From contig CAIIXF020000011.1 in the NCBI GenBank assembly GCA_903813345.2, positions 26,464,166 to 26,528,165 of the forward strand: a DNA stretch of 64,000 nucleotides, written 5' to 3'. The notes under the pieces are model-generated. The model worked only from the letters and a program-made list of their open reading frames with translations. It was not told where the DNA came from and ran no database searches. Shown here in pieces: positions 49,001-61,528 of the stretch (its first letter is position 1; each line of letters begins with the position of its first letter). Position numbers and translations under genes: made by a program. This stretch comes from Owenia fusiformis (lineage: Eukaryota > Annelida > Polychaeta > Sabellida > Oweniidae).

Positions 49001-51308
49001 AGAAAGAGATACGCGTACAGACACTGTTGCATTCAGCAATTCAAGAGATGGACTTGATGAAGTCAAACAGGAGCTGCAGCGTCTTCAAACTACTCTTGAA
49101 TACAAGGATTCTCAATTGGAGACTAAGAATTCTGAAATTGAAATTCTAATGGAAGAGAATGAGAAAACGTATGTTTCTTATAATAGTTGGTATATCCCCA
49201 AACTGAGTCATATGTGTATTCTAACTGCAGCATTAACGATATTCTAGCTAACGAACTATCTCTTTTCAGCAAGTCCCTCACTGATGAATTAAATGTGAGG
49301 TTATTGGCAATTACTAAGCACGAAGACCCAGTCGAGTTGGAACATAAATTGGAATCTATGACCAATGAATTACATATTGTCAGTGATCGTCTCAAAGCTA
49401 CGCAAGAGGACAAGGAGAAATCACAAGAAAAATTAGATGAGACGGTGCATGAAAAGGAATCATTGACAAGAAAATATGTTCAGATTGAAAGACAGAATAT
49501 GTGTAAGTAGTAAAATAGTGTATTTTAAACTATTACTATACATAACATCTACATCTTGTATTATTTGAACGAGGTAAGTCCGCCAGTCGATCGTTCGGTC
49601 AATATTTTTTTTGAACTTTGGAAATCAAAGATACTCCATATTAGTCTAGATCATACATATCTTATCATGTTTTGTTCGTGCCTTAGCACCTCTATAATAT
49701 GCTAAGGTATTTAAGAGGAGTTTATATGTTGAATATAATATTATTTTCACACCTTTCAGATTATTGAACAAGCATTTAGGCCCATATGAAATTAAACGAA
49801 AAATTGAACTCATATGCTATTTTAATTGCAGCATTTCAAGAGCACATAGAAGAGCTAAAAGAAGAGCGAGATATGCTTGTGCGAAACGCTAATATTCTAA
49901 AAGAAGGAATGGAGGTTAATATCTCAATTATATATTTTTATTTTCATGTATTGCTCCATAAAGATACTTCTTATGTTGCTGTTATTTACTTTAAGTGTTA
50001 AGACTGTTTGCCTTCACCTGATGCTGCTTTCTCATAAAAAATATTTTTTTCACCAGGAGATGCAAATTCTTCATGAGAGAGAGCTCTCAGAGATGGAAGA
50101 CTCTATGGACAGAGACAAGGAAGTTGTGCCTGGTATAGATGATATGAGACAAAGAATAACGGAATATGAGACAGAAATCAGACTTCTTAAACAAGGTACA
50201 GTCCACCATGCATTGTGAAAGTCTCAAACTAACACACAATATACTGCACAATATGCATTTTTGAATTCTTCATTATTATACGTAAAACCTTTCTTTCTTT
50301 TTATGCACAAAGTGATGGCAACTTTGATTATTTTTCCTTTCAGAGTCATCGAGGAACATTGCCTTACAGGAGGAGAACGACAGGCTCATTGTACAAATTG
50401 CATCTATACCATCCTACAAGAAACAACTAAGGGCCACTTTGTCTGATGATGATGTCGATGAAGATAAATCATTCAGTTGGGATAGTGAGGACAATGATTA
50501 TTTTTTACCTGATGACAGTTCAGTAAGTGACAACAAAGACTCGGACAGCAAAGGAGGTGAAAAGGAAAAAACAGGTAAAGTGGCGAGTGATTTAAGGATA
50601 TATGACACAACAAAATGTTTGACAGGGACGCAGGAGGATTCATTTGAAGGTGTAACTAAAGGTGCAACTGAAGAATATATGAGGTCGAGTTCGAGGGAAA
50701 GTACTCTAAAATCACAAAGGGGTATTAACTCAGATAATCTTGTAAAATCTGTGAGATTTGATGAGCAAGATATCATAAACGCTGAAAAATCTGAGAAGCT
50801 AAAGGAAGCTAGAAAGGCAAAAAAGAAGAATTCGGGTGCAAAAACAGGATCTCATAAAAGTATATCAGCTTCTCTGAAAGTCCAAGCGGAGTTGAAAGAC
50901 AGAATCGGAAAGGCTCTGAGTGATATTAAACCCAATGATATTAAAGTGAAACCTGATTCCTCACTAAATTCAACGCATGACAATGTGGAGAAATCGATCT
51001 CACCAACGCCTAAAAGGAAGTCTTCTATACCGACGTTAACGCGGTTACGATCGCCTGACAAAGAAATGACTGTAACTGGCACTGAAGACCAACCAGCCTC
51101 TTTTAAAAAAGAAAGGCGTCATTCAGTAACGATCAATGACACAAAGGAGTCCAAGGGAAATGAAAAACGACGGGGTTCATTGTCGCCGAGAAGGTCAAGT
51201 TTCCATGAAAAGACAAAAATTCCATCGCCCGTGCTTTCAAGGAGGGCAAGTGCTCCTGGGGACGCTGCGTTGTCAAGAATGAACCAGTCTAAAACTAATA
51301 TAACTTGA
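40042..51308 (+). CDS. large coiled-coil protein with SxIP-bearing C-terminal tail
   Basis: Twenty-four exons join without a frame break to 1,517 residues: 40042-40148, 40430-40801, 40907-41018, 41236-41319, 41708-41805, 42016-42160, 42389-42514, 42750-42875, 43351-43518, 43952-44077, 44231-44389, 44725-44883, 45155-45316, 45753-45832, 46493-46589, 47043-47128, 47448-47649, 47754-48175, 48426-48543, 48984-49168, 49270-49502, 49832-49914, 50057-50195, 50344-51308. Residues 1-160 are Ser/Arg-rich and look disordered. About 170-1,200 is near-continuous heptad coiled coil. The last 320 residues are acidic, then basic and Ser-rich. The tail has SSIPTLTRLRSP and TKIPSPVLSRR, which fit the S/T-x-I-P EB1-binding pattern in a basic setting, so a microtubule or centrosomal role is plausible. 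I cannot name the orthologue. Exons 11 and 12 are tandem duplicates. Confidence 0.88.
44231..44883 (+). repeat. tandem duplicate coiled-coil exons (11 and 12)
   Basis: Both exons are 159 bases, phase 0-0, encoding 53 residues each. Shared stretches include SSAQ, SEE, LQ.MS.EKQN and LQIDT.EK. The duplication keeps phase and adds 53 residues of coiled coil. Confidence 0.88.
47158..47220 (+). repeat. ATACA-rich microsatellite in intron 16
   Basis: An imperfect run of ATACA/AATAC units just after exon 47043-47128 in the coiled-coil gene. Confidence 0.7.
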
Positions 51309-51356
51309 GTAATTGAAAATATTTATAAATTATATTGTGTATTGGTATGATATACT

Positions 51357-51369
51357 AATAAAGAATAAA
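51357..51369 (+). terminator. polyadenylation signals of the coiled-coil gene
   Basis: Two AATAAA hexamers, at 51357 and 51364, lie 49 and 56 bases after the TGA at 51306-51308. Confidence 0.75.
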
Positions 51370-53416
51370 AAGTACAAGTGAATTAATATAACAAATGGAT
51401 CAAGATCTGGTGCTTCTTTGACTTTGTTTTCTGAAACAATAAGAAAAACGGAGCGTATAAATTAATGCACTGACGTGACACCATAATGAAATACAGGGTG
51501 ACCCAAAAACAGAACCCTCTAAAAGTATAATTATTTCGTAAATACCATCCTATCAACCCAGTTTTTTAAGTGCATAAACTACGATCTGTGGATAATACGA
51601 TGTAAAGGTTCGTAAAATCGATTATTTGTGATATCATGACCTTAGAATGTGTCCAATTTTCGGAAAATCAACATTTTGACAAAATCAAATCTTGAGATTT
51701 TATGAGAAATTCAGAAAGAAATTCCAAAAAACGTAAAATCAAAGTCTCATTTGATATTTCAAATGACAAATAAAGATTAAGCAATGGTTAAAACAAGTAG
51801 TAAAAATCAGGTGATTGAAATCCCTGGCCTCTGAGCAAAAACACCTCAAAACACTATTATACAGATACGACGTCAGATACTGTACATCACGGCGTAACAT
51901 TCATTGTAATTGTTCATTTTACCGACAAAATGCAAAGATTTACGCGATAAATATGCGCAATGCTCCTCCAAGTAATTGCAGAAGTTTTAATATTCGTGGA
52001 ATCTTCTTAAAAACTTCAAGTTTTGTTCAGATTAATGTGCGCTTCAATACAATTCTATATTCAAAAAGGTTGTATCACGATATACAGAATTAGAATCACC
52101 AGAAAGTAGACATTTAAAACCCTACCCGTTTTCTTCTTTGTCGCGCTTTTCGGCCCTGCGCTCTCGTTGTCGCACCGTCTTTCTAGACTCTTTCAAAGTG
52201 CCCCTTGTCATATTCAACTGATATACACAGACGGGAAGATATTAAGGATTGTTAAATGCATTATTGGTAATTTATTTTAAGTCGAATATTTAGTTTTATT
52301 TATTTAAAACAATGAATAATAAAGGAGAACATATAATACGCTAACGGCGTAACGTCTTATTTTGTAAAGGCTTCACTTGGGGTTGCGGTGATAAAATGAT
52401 GTCTATCTCAATATATACTGGTTCAAATTAAATGAAATTAACATGCTGAAACATTGAAAAGTTTTGAATGTTTATCCCTTAATTAGAAATATTTGAACTC
52501 AAAAAATGAAACGTAATTTTGTGAATTTTTCACATGGCTCCGGCACTTCATATTTCTTTCATTTATGCTTCTTACAGACTGAATTTTAATCGAAATGATA
52601 TAGTTTTTTGATAAAAATATAGAATATGATATGCCTTTCAGGAATCAAAAAAGAATAATTCACCTTTCAAACGATTTAATGTTTAATTTATCAAAATATA
52701 TATCTCGTTGGTCCGAAATTCTGCTTGTCCACACTTTTTTTGCATAAATATAAGCGTTAAGTTAGCATTGTTATATTATGACGTCATCACACAGAATCTG
52801 TTTGTTTTTTTCAAAATGGTGAATTTAAATATTGTGGAAATTTGAGAAAGATCCGTTAAGAAATGATACAGTTATCTTCATTTTTCGTTTAAAATTAAAA
52901 TCATTTTTCTTCAAAATGTTACAGTCCACACCCGGTTTTAGCATAGAAAGTCGCATAATGCGGCTTGCGTGATTCTCATTTAAAAAGTCCCAAATCGGTT
53001 ATTTGGAATTCTGATAGGCAAAATATTTCATGGACATACGTGTTCAACTGATGACGAAAAATTGTAGAAAAATATGATTTTGCTGTCGAGATATTGCGGT
53101 TTTAAAATTAAGTACGCATGTAAAAATGCAGTAAAATGCCGCGATGTACAGTATCTGACGTCGTATCACAACATTCTGTTGGACAAATTCTCAAGAAATC
53201 ATTATGACAGCAGAATGGTCAGTCAAGAGCACTGCATGACACTGTGGTATCAAAGTCAAATATTTAAAAATGAGTTGAAAGAGGTAGAAAGGAGAACTGT
53301 TAAACACCTGAATGGAAAAAATGATCAGTTTACACCTGTCTAGGGAGATGTACAAACATATGTGAACACATCATATAACGGTCTCCCGGGATGCCATCAG
53401 TGATGAGCCAAAGCTC
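51370..53416. other. intergenic, repeat-derived
   Basis: TACAGGGTGACCCAAAAAC at 51492 is a transposon-like terminus without a clear partner. ATACGACGTCAGATACTGTA at about 51866 recurs inverted near 53160, hinting at a decayed inverted-repeat element of about 1.3 kb. No gene seen. Confidence 0.45.
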
Positions 53417-53418
53417 TA

Positions 53419-54217
53419 CACTCTAAAAACGAGTGTTGTTATGTTAACGTGTTAATGTGTTTGTTTTTGGTATTTTAACACGTTGGTGCGTAATTACAGG
53501 AGCTTTTTTAACACGAGGCGTTTGGTAAGTTCTGTTTCTTCGTGTTTTATTTAATGGTGCAAGGTCAAACGCATAGACTGTTCGTTGACTACTTATGTAT
53601 ATAATACCAATACCAAGGAACACTATGGAAATGTATATTAAATAACACACTAAATGTGTGTCTCATAATTCCCACATGAAAAATGTCAAGATGCTTAGTT
53701 GATATTTCAAAATGGCGGATCTCCAACCCGAATAAACACAAAGCGTTGAAATACGTTGTCGATCGCATTCCTTGGTATTTATGGATATTCTTGGTGAAAA
53801 AAGTGAACCATTGAATAAAACATGAAAAAATGAAGAAACAGATATGACCAATTTCATCTGCACCCTTATGACAGGATATTTTCAAGTGTTTCAGAAGTGT
53901 TAAACATTAACACTTTTTAACACATTGTTGGAGATAAACACGTTTTCGTATTAATTATCTGTTGCAAGCCCTGAGACACGTTTTTGTGTTAAAAATAAAA
54001 ACACATAAACACGTTAAAATGTATAATTTAAATACACTTAAATATGTTAATATTTAAAAAATAAACACACAAACGTGTTAATAAACGCATATACAATGAC
54101 GTACAAACGTTGATATTAACGTCGAAACGTGTTAATTATACATTAAAACGTGTTAATTATCTGTTGCAAATAAGTGTTAAAACAAGCGTTGTTTTGGCGT
54201 TTCTAATTTTTAGAGTG
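53419..54217. mobile_element. TA-flanked MITE with CACTCTAAAAA termini
   Basis: CACTCTAAAAACG at 53419 is inverted at 54217 and TA flanks both ends. The interior is rich in AACACG/CGTGTT words in both orientations, giving many small hairpins. A DNA transposon of this terminal type is common in animal genomes. Confidence 0.78.
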
Positions 54218-54681
54218 TATGAAGTCCCATGAAGTCGAGTCTGCACGGAATGTTACGACCAGGTAGTATCTCAACATATACACCCATTATCCATGTTATC
54301 AATAGAAAACAAACACCGATTTTAAAGAAAGATACATCGCCACATAACACAACCATACAACATCAATGAAAAGCAAAACACACAGGTCCAAATTGTCGTC
54401 ACAATGAATTCAAAAAAACGGCAACACAAAACACCTAAAATCTATATACTGGATCTAGAGTCTACTTCTTGAAAACCCTATAATCTATTTTTGAAGGAAA
54501 AATTCTAGATGTGGGTCCATTTTTAGAGAAAAATATTCCCTAGATGTGGGTGGACATTTTGAAGCTAAACGAAACCCCCTGACCCCTGTAGAAATGTTAA
54601 TCAACCCGGGGCTCCGGAGCGTTTCCCTGGGGCCGGATCAGTATGAAGTGAAACGCTCTGATGTGAATGAAGGTTAACCAA

Positions 54682-55940
54682 ACAACTCGGACCCAGGACA
54701 AGTCGGACCCAAGACATCTCGGACCCAAGACAACTCGGACCACTTTTTGAAATTATAATATTAACATCATTAGGGTTACAACATGAGAAGTTTCAATTTT
54801 TTGTTAGTTAGTTAGTTAGTTTATTTCATATTATAGTGGTCGGTCTTACATACAATATATATCAGTAATACAGTGTAATACAATAATTTACCCAGCCCAC
54901 CTTGGGCTTATCAACCACTTTTTACAAATTATAAAAATCAAATTTCAGCAGTAATGCTTTGTTTGTTAAGTATATATAAGAGAAAGTCAATGATTATAAA
55001 TATATTCCCTTCTTCTAATAAATGCTTCTTTGATATATTTAACTATCTTACAGGTGTGTTCATTGAAAAGAAGTTTCATTTTTTCACTTTCTTCTAAATT
55101 ATTTAGGTCAAGATTCTGAAAGAATTTTAACCTTATATCATGATATCTAGTACATTGAAATAAAAAATGTGCCTCATTTTCAACCTTGTTTTCATCACAT
55201 AAAATACAAAGTCTTTCTTCTACACTTTCACCCTTGTATCTACCTGTTTCTATTCTGAGTGGTAGTATGCCTAATCTTAACTGTGAAGTTAAACTACGTT
55301 CAAACCTCGAAAAATTTAACATGAGATATTTGTCTGTTTTAAATTCTTGCTTAAATGTAACATAAGTTCTCAACTTGGGTTTTGCTTTTATAGCCTCTGA
55401 CCATTCTAATATATAGCTCTCCATCAAACAATTTTCCAGATATTCTAAATTTACAACCTGGTTATCTACAAGATCTTGTTTGTTAAGATGACATATATTA
55501 TATATTGTGAATTCATTAATTGTGTTAATTTGATTGTTTTAAATCAGCTTATTTGACATTTGATGAGAGTTTAGAAGAAAAGGTATTGAAATGTATTAAG
55601 AACTTCGGAAAGAAAATATTGAAGCTAAAGACCCAAGACAACTCCATGGTTTTTATTACTTTGTTTTATGTTGAGTATGACATAATTATATACATATTGT
55701 GAATTCAAGTATTGTGTCAATTTGATGTAATTATTTTCATCAAATTACTAGCCTACAATTATTCACAATGTATATTTAATACTACGCATATGCAAAAACT
55801 AAAAAAAACAATGATAAAAATCATTAGCCTATTTAAAAAATGGTCCGAGTTGTCTTGGGTCCGATTTGTCTTTGGTCCAAGTTGTCTTGGGTCCGAGTTG
55901 TCCAGGGTCCGTCCGACTTGCCCTGGGTCTAAGTTATCCC
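54682..55940. mobile_element. foldback element with GGACCCAAGACAACTC repeats, containing a LINE piece
   Basis: The left arm (54682-54752) has three to four copies of a 16-18-base unit CGGACCCAAGACAACT. The right arm (55840-55940) has about five inverted copies (GTCCGAGTTGTCTTGGGT). An extra single unit lies at 55630. The interior includes the LINE fragment at 54800-55500. Confidence 0.75.
54800..55500 (-). mobile_element. 5'-truncated non-LTR retrotransposon, 3' end
   Basis: The minus-strand frame (55427-54987, 146 residues) has the C-terminal signature of LINE ORF2 proteins: LRLGILPLRIETGRYKG, then LCILCDENKVENEAHFLFQC and YHDIRLKFF, a CxxC...H...C zinc-finger-like end. Downstream on the same strand is a short 3' UTR ending in tandem TAAC units (54802-54820), as seen in several LINE families. 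The upstream RT is missing. Confidence 0.85.
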
Positions 55941-56332
55941 GGCGGCAAAACGAATGACGAAGCAGCGTTTGGACTACTCAGTAAGGCTGAACAACTGAGT
56001 CAATAGTGATAAATAGGCCAAAACGAATTGGCAGAATTGAAATAGACTGCCATCTTGTTTCCAGTCCTCTTAAATAATCTATGCTCCAGCTTTCGCCAGA
56101 AACGTACTTGACGTCCGTGTTTGGTGTGGCATAAGCAACCCACTGGGTTTTCAGTAATGATTATGTAGGATGGAGCTAATACTACGAACTCTTGAAATGA
56201 ATAAATAAGCGTTCGTATTTCTGTCGTATGTGAGCGATAATAGAAATTTATAAAACATGACGAAAATACTATGAAATATTTTCTTGTATATTTCGTGAAA
56301 TGAATACTGTAGACGATGGTTTATTCGTCTAA

Positions 56333-59300
56333 ATGCACCTTCAACGAATAGCTCATATCGCGGTCAATCGATTGGGTTCATCAATTGCAGTACAGAAGAT
56401 AAAGATGGATCAAAAATTGATTCGATTGCCAAAAGTTGGCGAAGAAAATGGTAAGAAAATTAGAAAAAGTTCAAAAATGTAAAGGACTATATAATAAATA
56501 TTCGTTTTGCTTGTCGACCAGACTCGCAAGAATTATAGAAATATCGTGTCATGCAATTGTTTGTTCATAGGCATATTTTGATATTATTGATTATTACGTC
56601 TTAAAGTCTATTTCACGGCCTGACTTCGTCGGTAGAACTTGAAAAATAAGATTTACCTGAAGATTTGGAGTCTAACATACCATCTAGTGGTTAGAACACG
56701 GATTTCAATGGAACCCTATCACATTGGTTGCGTCAACTATAGAGCATTTAGCACATACCCCCATAAATGTGGGGTTATTTTGAGGATTTTTGATATTTAG
56801 GACATTTGTTACTCAAAATAACCCCACACATTTAGGCTTTGATTCTTTGTGTTTTTTTTCACATGATTTGAAGATTCAAGTTCTGACAATATCAGCAGTT
56901 TCCTTACCTTTTTTCTTTTCTTCTGTGAAGAAGATTCTTTTTCCAATGTAATGAGCGATCGATCAGTCGAAACAGTACTTTATAACTGGAACAATTTGCT
57001 GTAATATTTGACTCTCGAAATCTATTCAAATTTTGGCCATTTTCGCGCGTTGTATTTTGGGAGGAATTATGTGGTAGATGGGAAACTTAACAGTGCCAAA
57101 CGAAATCACCTGTCAAATTAATAACAAAATTATTGCTTATGCCTAAGTTCAGGAAAACAAAGGCCGTAGACGGTACAGCAGCCAAACGTGAGGTTGAAAG
57201 TCCCTTAATACACCGGAAGGTGAAAATTATTTTTCAAAATTTCCCTCCATTTTTACTTTTGGATTTCGTATTTACGCGAAGTTTGTAATTTAGATAAAAA
57301 ATATCGACTGCGCATGAAATTTGAAAAACTTTTTTAGAAATATCTGTTATCCGTATTAAATCGTCATTACAAGAATGAATACAACACTTAGAGGGCTATA
57401 TTTGGTAGCATGTTGAAGATTAATGTCTTGTCGATACGAAAAACATAAAAAGGTGAGTAAATTCTAATAATATTAGTACAAATTCTATGTGTATGCTATT
57501 GTTTAGCAAATCCCCAAAGAATCAAAGCCTTAACTTTGTGGGGTTATTTTGAGAAACAAATGTCCTAAATATCAAAAAAACTCAAAATAACCCCACATTT
57601 ATGGGGGTATTAGCACAATATCCAAGAGGTAAAATATGGACCGTGAAAATGAATGATTCCGAGTAGTTCCGGAAGTTTCACTACAATAAATTACTGAACA
57701 TTTGTGAAAATTGAATGTTTGTTCGTTGATTTTATAATTTACATGTGTGTGTATTCTTCTATACTTTGGTCTTAATTTTAAAGCATTACAAACAGGTCCT
57801 AGTGTATTAATAGACTAATACAGCAGACGACTCATTCATACTTTCAGACCAATAGTTCAACTGTAGATCATGCAGTTTTTTCTATCTTATAACAGGCCAT
57901 CCTCCCCTACCCTGTACTAAACTCGTCTGCAAAACACCTCAAAACATTCTTTTCAAATATCTTAATTGTTTTTTCATCAGACATGGTTGGATGACATGTC
58001 ACAAAATTAAAGTTCAAGGTCAATACATTATTTCGTGATAGGGGCAACGCTGTCCCGGAAGTAAACACGAGGAAAATGGAAAAATCCAAAAAGCATTAAC
58101 ACAAATTTCAATCAAGTACTGTGCTTATGCTTCATCATGAACAAAATAAAGCTGATATGGTTTCATTAAAATGTGTGTTCTAACCTCTAGAGGCTATGTA
58201 AGACTCCTAATCTTCAGGTAAATCTTATTTTTCAACTTCTACCGACGAAGTCAGGCAGTGAAATAGACTTTACTCTTAGTTTAAAAAATTATACACAATG
58301 AATTACTCAAAAACAACTGTGAACCTGCAACCGAGTGTAATCTCGCATCTCTATGTACATGTAGCACCACCATCTATCCTATACTTAGAGTCTAAAGAAT
58401 GAGTTTCAATCACAGAATTCATATTTGTGAAGCCATTTCTTAGTTTTTGGGTCAATGTAAATTCTATCTACCCTTTGCATTCGTTCGATTTCACTTCTTA
58501 AAGAGAGCTTTGTCTTTACACTCTTTCAGTTTACAATAAATATTTGATATCACCGAGCTAAGAGTCCATCGTCAAAATATGGACAACTTTCTAAATGGTA
58601 ATTTCCTCTGACATCACAGCATAGTTATGAGCATGTATTTAGCACTTGTCCCTTCCACTTTGCTGACTGGTAAATAAAGGGTTAGCATGGTAGATTTGAA
58701 ATGATTTCTGTCAAAGGCACCAATCTTTGGGGTGGGGCTATTAAACTGCAATATGGTCTATACTAGGCAGAGGGTAGTTTATAACTGGACTCTGCACAGG
58801 GTAAATTCTTTCAAAAGTTCTCAAATTTGAAATACTTTTCAAATGGCTTGAATGTTACCAATTGCGCATATATACTCAGGGGGTCATTAACAAACTTCAT
58901 AAAGTTACAAATTTGTAAATCAATTGTTGTAACTGTTTCTGTTAATGGCTCCATCTTTTTTTCTCAGTCTTACTTCTTACTTTTTGTTTCAGGGATCCAA
59001 GGGATAATAACGAAGGTGGCTGGTAGCTTAGAGAGGGGTGGAATTATTTCAGTCCCCACAGATACAATTTATGGAATTGCTGCTATGTCCCAAAACTCTG
59101 AGGCTATCGAGAAGATCTATGACATCAAGCACAGAAATACCTCTAATCCTATTGCAATATGTGTGGCTGATATATCAGACATTAACAAGTGAGTGTCATT
59201 TGTTCATAAAAGTTTTCAATCATATTCCTAGATTAGTCACATGCCCCATAGTTATTGCACTATTTACAGAGTTAGATACCTCAATATATTCAATACATAC

Positions 59301-61528
59301 TAAATTGGATCATCCATGAGAATTTTTCAGTTATCTTCAACAATTTTGTCTCATCTGAAAAATTTCAGGGGAATAAAGATAGCATCAGATGTGAAGATTT
59401 AAGAAAATTTCATTGAACAGTTTATGTGTTTCTTATGTACTGCCTTAGTTGATGATGGTTCAGGCCCATAGCCAAAGGGGGGGGGGGGGGGGCAGGGGGC
59501 AACACTTTCTTCAAAATCATGCAGTTTTTTCATTATTCTGAACATGTTTCAAGTGATTTCAGGGTAAATTTGTCTAATGTGACCCCCTTGGAATTTTCCT
59601 CTTGCAAAAGCTGGTTTATGCACCTGAGGTCCTCTTTAGAAGTCTAATATGATCACATTTATGTTTTTCTCAGACAAGAATGTCTCAAAGTCTCTGTATC
59701 ATCTTAGTTATTAAGTTTATGAATTTTCAAATAATAGGCATGAAATTAAATTATACTTGACAAAAAAGCTCTAAATAAAAAGCTAAAAATTAGGAATGGT
59801 ACTCACTCCAGCTCTGATTCCATCTTTACCAGCATATAAATAATTTTATAATATGTAAATTTGAACATTACACTTTTACTTAAAATGACTGCTTGTATGT
59901 ACAGGGTGATTAAGATTTATTTGGGTTACCTTTTTTGGCTCAATCTGTATTAAATGTAATGTTGATATTTGTCTTCAGGTGGGCGCATGTGACAGTATCA
60001 AAGGAATTGCTAGCAGATCTTTTGCCAGGCCCAGTCACTCTAGTATTCCAAAGAACCGTTGATCTCAACCCTACTCTTAATCCCATGACTGACTTAGTCG
60101 GAGTACGCATTCCTGCAAATGATTGTTTGCGACGCCTATGCAGGCATTTTGGCAGCCCATTAGCACTGACAAGTGCTAATATTAGCAAGTCGACCAGTAC
60201 ATTAGCAGTAGAGGTATGTTTTTCATAAACACAATGATGTCAGAAAAGTTATTGTTCCATTGAATTAAGTTTTAGTATGGATAGCTATGTATTCATTTGA
60301 TGGTTAAAAATCAGCATATAGCTTATTGAAACATCCTACCGCATGGTTATTTCTATCATGAAATGCTCAGAATGTGGAGTCATATGCTAGAACATGTTGT
60401 GTATGGTCCTTTCTGGTACCCAAGTTAGCGATGAGTGCATTTAACCTCTTGAATCCCATGCTCTAAAATTGGTTGAAACCAGACAATTTTTTCATTTTTG
60501 CCACCTTTTGACATTTTTCTACATACCTACACAACTTAACATGCTCAACTTAGTAACATTAGATGGCAGAGATCATTTCTACATGTTTTAAAATAATTTT
60601 TGTGTAAATTGTATGAAAATTGTTCAAATGAGAGCAAATTTTGTGAAAAATTTTGTGACGGATTTTCTCGTCCCTCTGGGTCTCAAGGTCATTTCTGAGA
60701 TGACGAGAAATCTCGTCATTCTGGGTAGTCAAGAGGTTAATCACATTACTGTTACTCTATTGCTAAACATATAGATCGCATGTTACATTTCAGGAATTCA
60801 AGGAATTGTGGCCGAGGCTGGATTTTATTCTAGATGCAGGACGTCTAAGTGAAACTCAAGAGTCAAGACTAGGTTCAACTGTTGTAAATCTGTCAACCCA
60901 GGGACACTACACTATCATCAGAGAAGGCAGGTAAGCATAACTTACCATTGAATAGTTCAGGGAGAACTGGGCACACAACCTTACAAATGCCAAGTCGTAA
61001 ATCCAAAACAAGATCTGCTTCAGTTTAGATGGTGATAATGTAATCTCCGACGCGTGGTGGGCATAATACTGAATCCTTTTTGTCCATCTAATATCCATCT
61101 ATCCACCCTTCCAGTATCTTGATTATCAAGGTTTCTGTTTCTAAACCTCATATTGTTACCACCTTGGAAGTTGAAGATGCCCTTCCAAGCAATATGACTC
61201 AAATAAATTGAGTGTACCAAAGTTGTAATATTTAGTTAATGTTTCAGTCCACCACCACAGAACTAGATAAATGAATAGCACACAGTTCAAAGTATTTCTG
61301 AGTAGTATGAGATGCGGGATGGATGAGATCGCCTCTTAACTCTTTCTGCACAGATAAAAAATAAAAAATATTTTGAGCTAATAGTGTATTGTTTAAAATA
61401 TGTTAAAACCTTAAAACTGAATATAAAATGGGGACGATAGTAAATTTTACTCTTTCATTTTCAGTGCATATAAGTCAACTGTGGAGATTTTGAAGAAACA
61501 CAAACTTATGGAAACCATTAGCAGCTAG
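56333..61528 (+). CDS. YRDC: threonylcarbamoyl-AMP synthase (YrdC domain)
   Basis: Five exons, 56333-56450, 58993-59188, 59979-60213, 60794-60930 and 61465-61528 (TAG), encode 249 residues. The enzyme makes threonylcarbamoyl-AMP from threonine, bicarbonate and ATP for the t6A37 modification of ANN-decoding tRNAs; KEOPS (or OSGEPL1 in mitochondria) then transfers it. Family motifs are intact: VPTDTIYGIA (61-69), IKHRNTSNPIAICVAD (84-99), LLPGPVTLVF (119-128), VGVRIP, SPLALTSANIS (about 164-174) and LGSTVV. Exon 1 (MHLQRIAHIAVNRLGSS, then RLPKVGEENG) is basic with few acids, fitting a mitochondrial presequence; an internal Met at codon 25 could give a cytosolic form. The exon 1 assignment rests on phase and motif fit. 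Intron 1 holds a large inverted-repeat element. Confidence 0.93.
56603..58273. mobile_element. nested inverted-repeat element in YRDC intron 1
   Basis: The outer arms (56603-56740 and 58160-58273) share AAGTCTATTTCACGG and AGATTTACCTGAAGATT. The inner arms (56744-56860 and 57500-57616) share CCCCATAAATGTGGGGTTAT. Each inner arm is also a palindrome of its own (TGTGGGGTTATTTTGAG against its inverse), so the structure can fold at three levels. Confidence 0.78.
59902..59947. repeat. minimal relic of a CAGGGTGA-ended element in YRDC intron 2
   Basis: CAGGGTGATTAAGATTTATT faces an inverted GGTTACC...GGCTCAATCTG only a few bases away. It matches the ends of the element at 24653-25459, as if nearly all the interior were lost. 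It lies 32 bases before exon 59979-60213. Confidence 0.5.
60441..60740. mobile_element. TTAA-flanked MITE, copy 2, in YRDC intron 3
   Basis: TTAA at 60441 and 60737 brackets 292 bases with CCTCTTGAATCCC inverted at the other end. It matches 25141-25422 in the opposite orientation over most of its length, for example the GTGACGGATTTTCTCGTCCC block. Confidence 0.8.

Noticed and set aside
59470-59490. Long G run in YRDC intron 2 as a regulatory G-quadruplex
   Set aside because: It is a single homopolymer in an AT-rich intron; similar C or G runs occur at 1291 and 35537, so slippage is a sufficient explanation.
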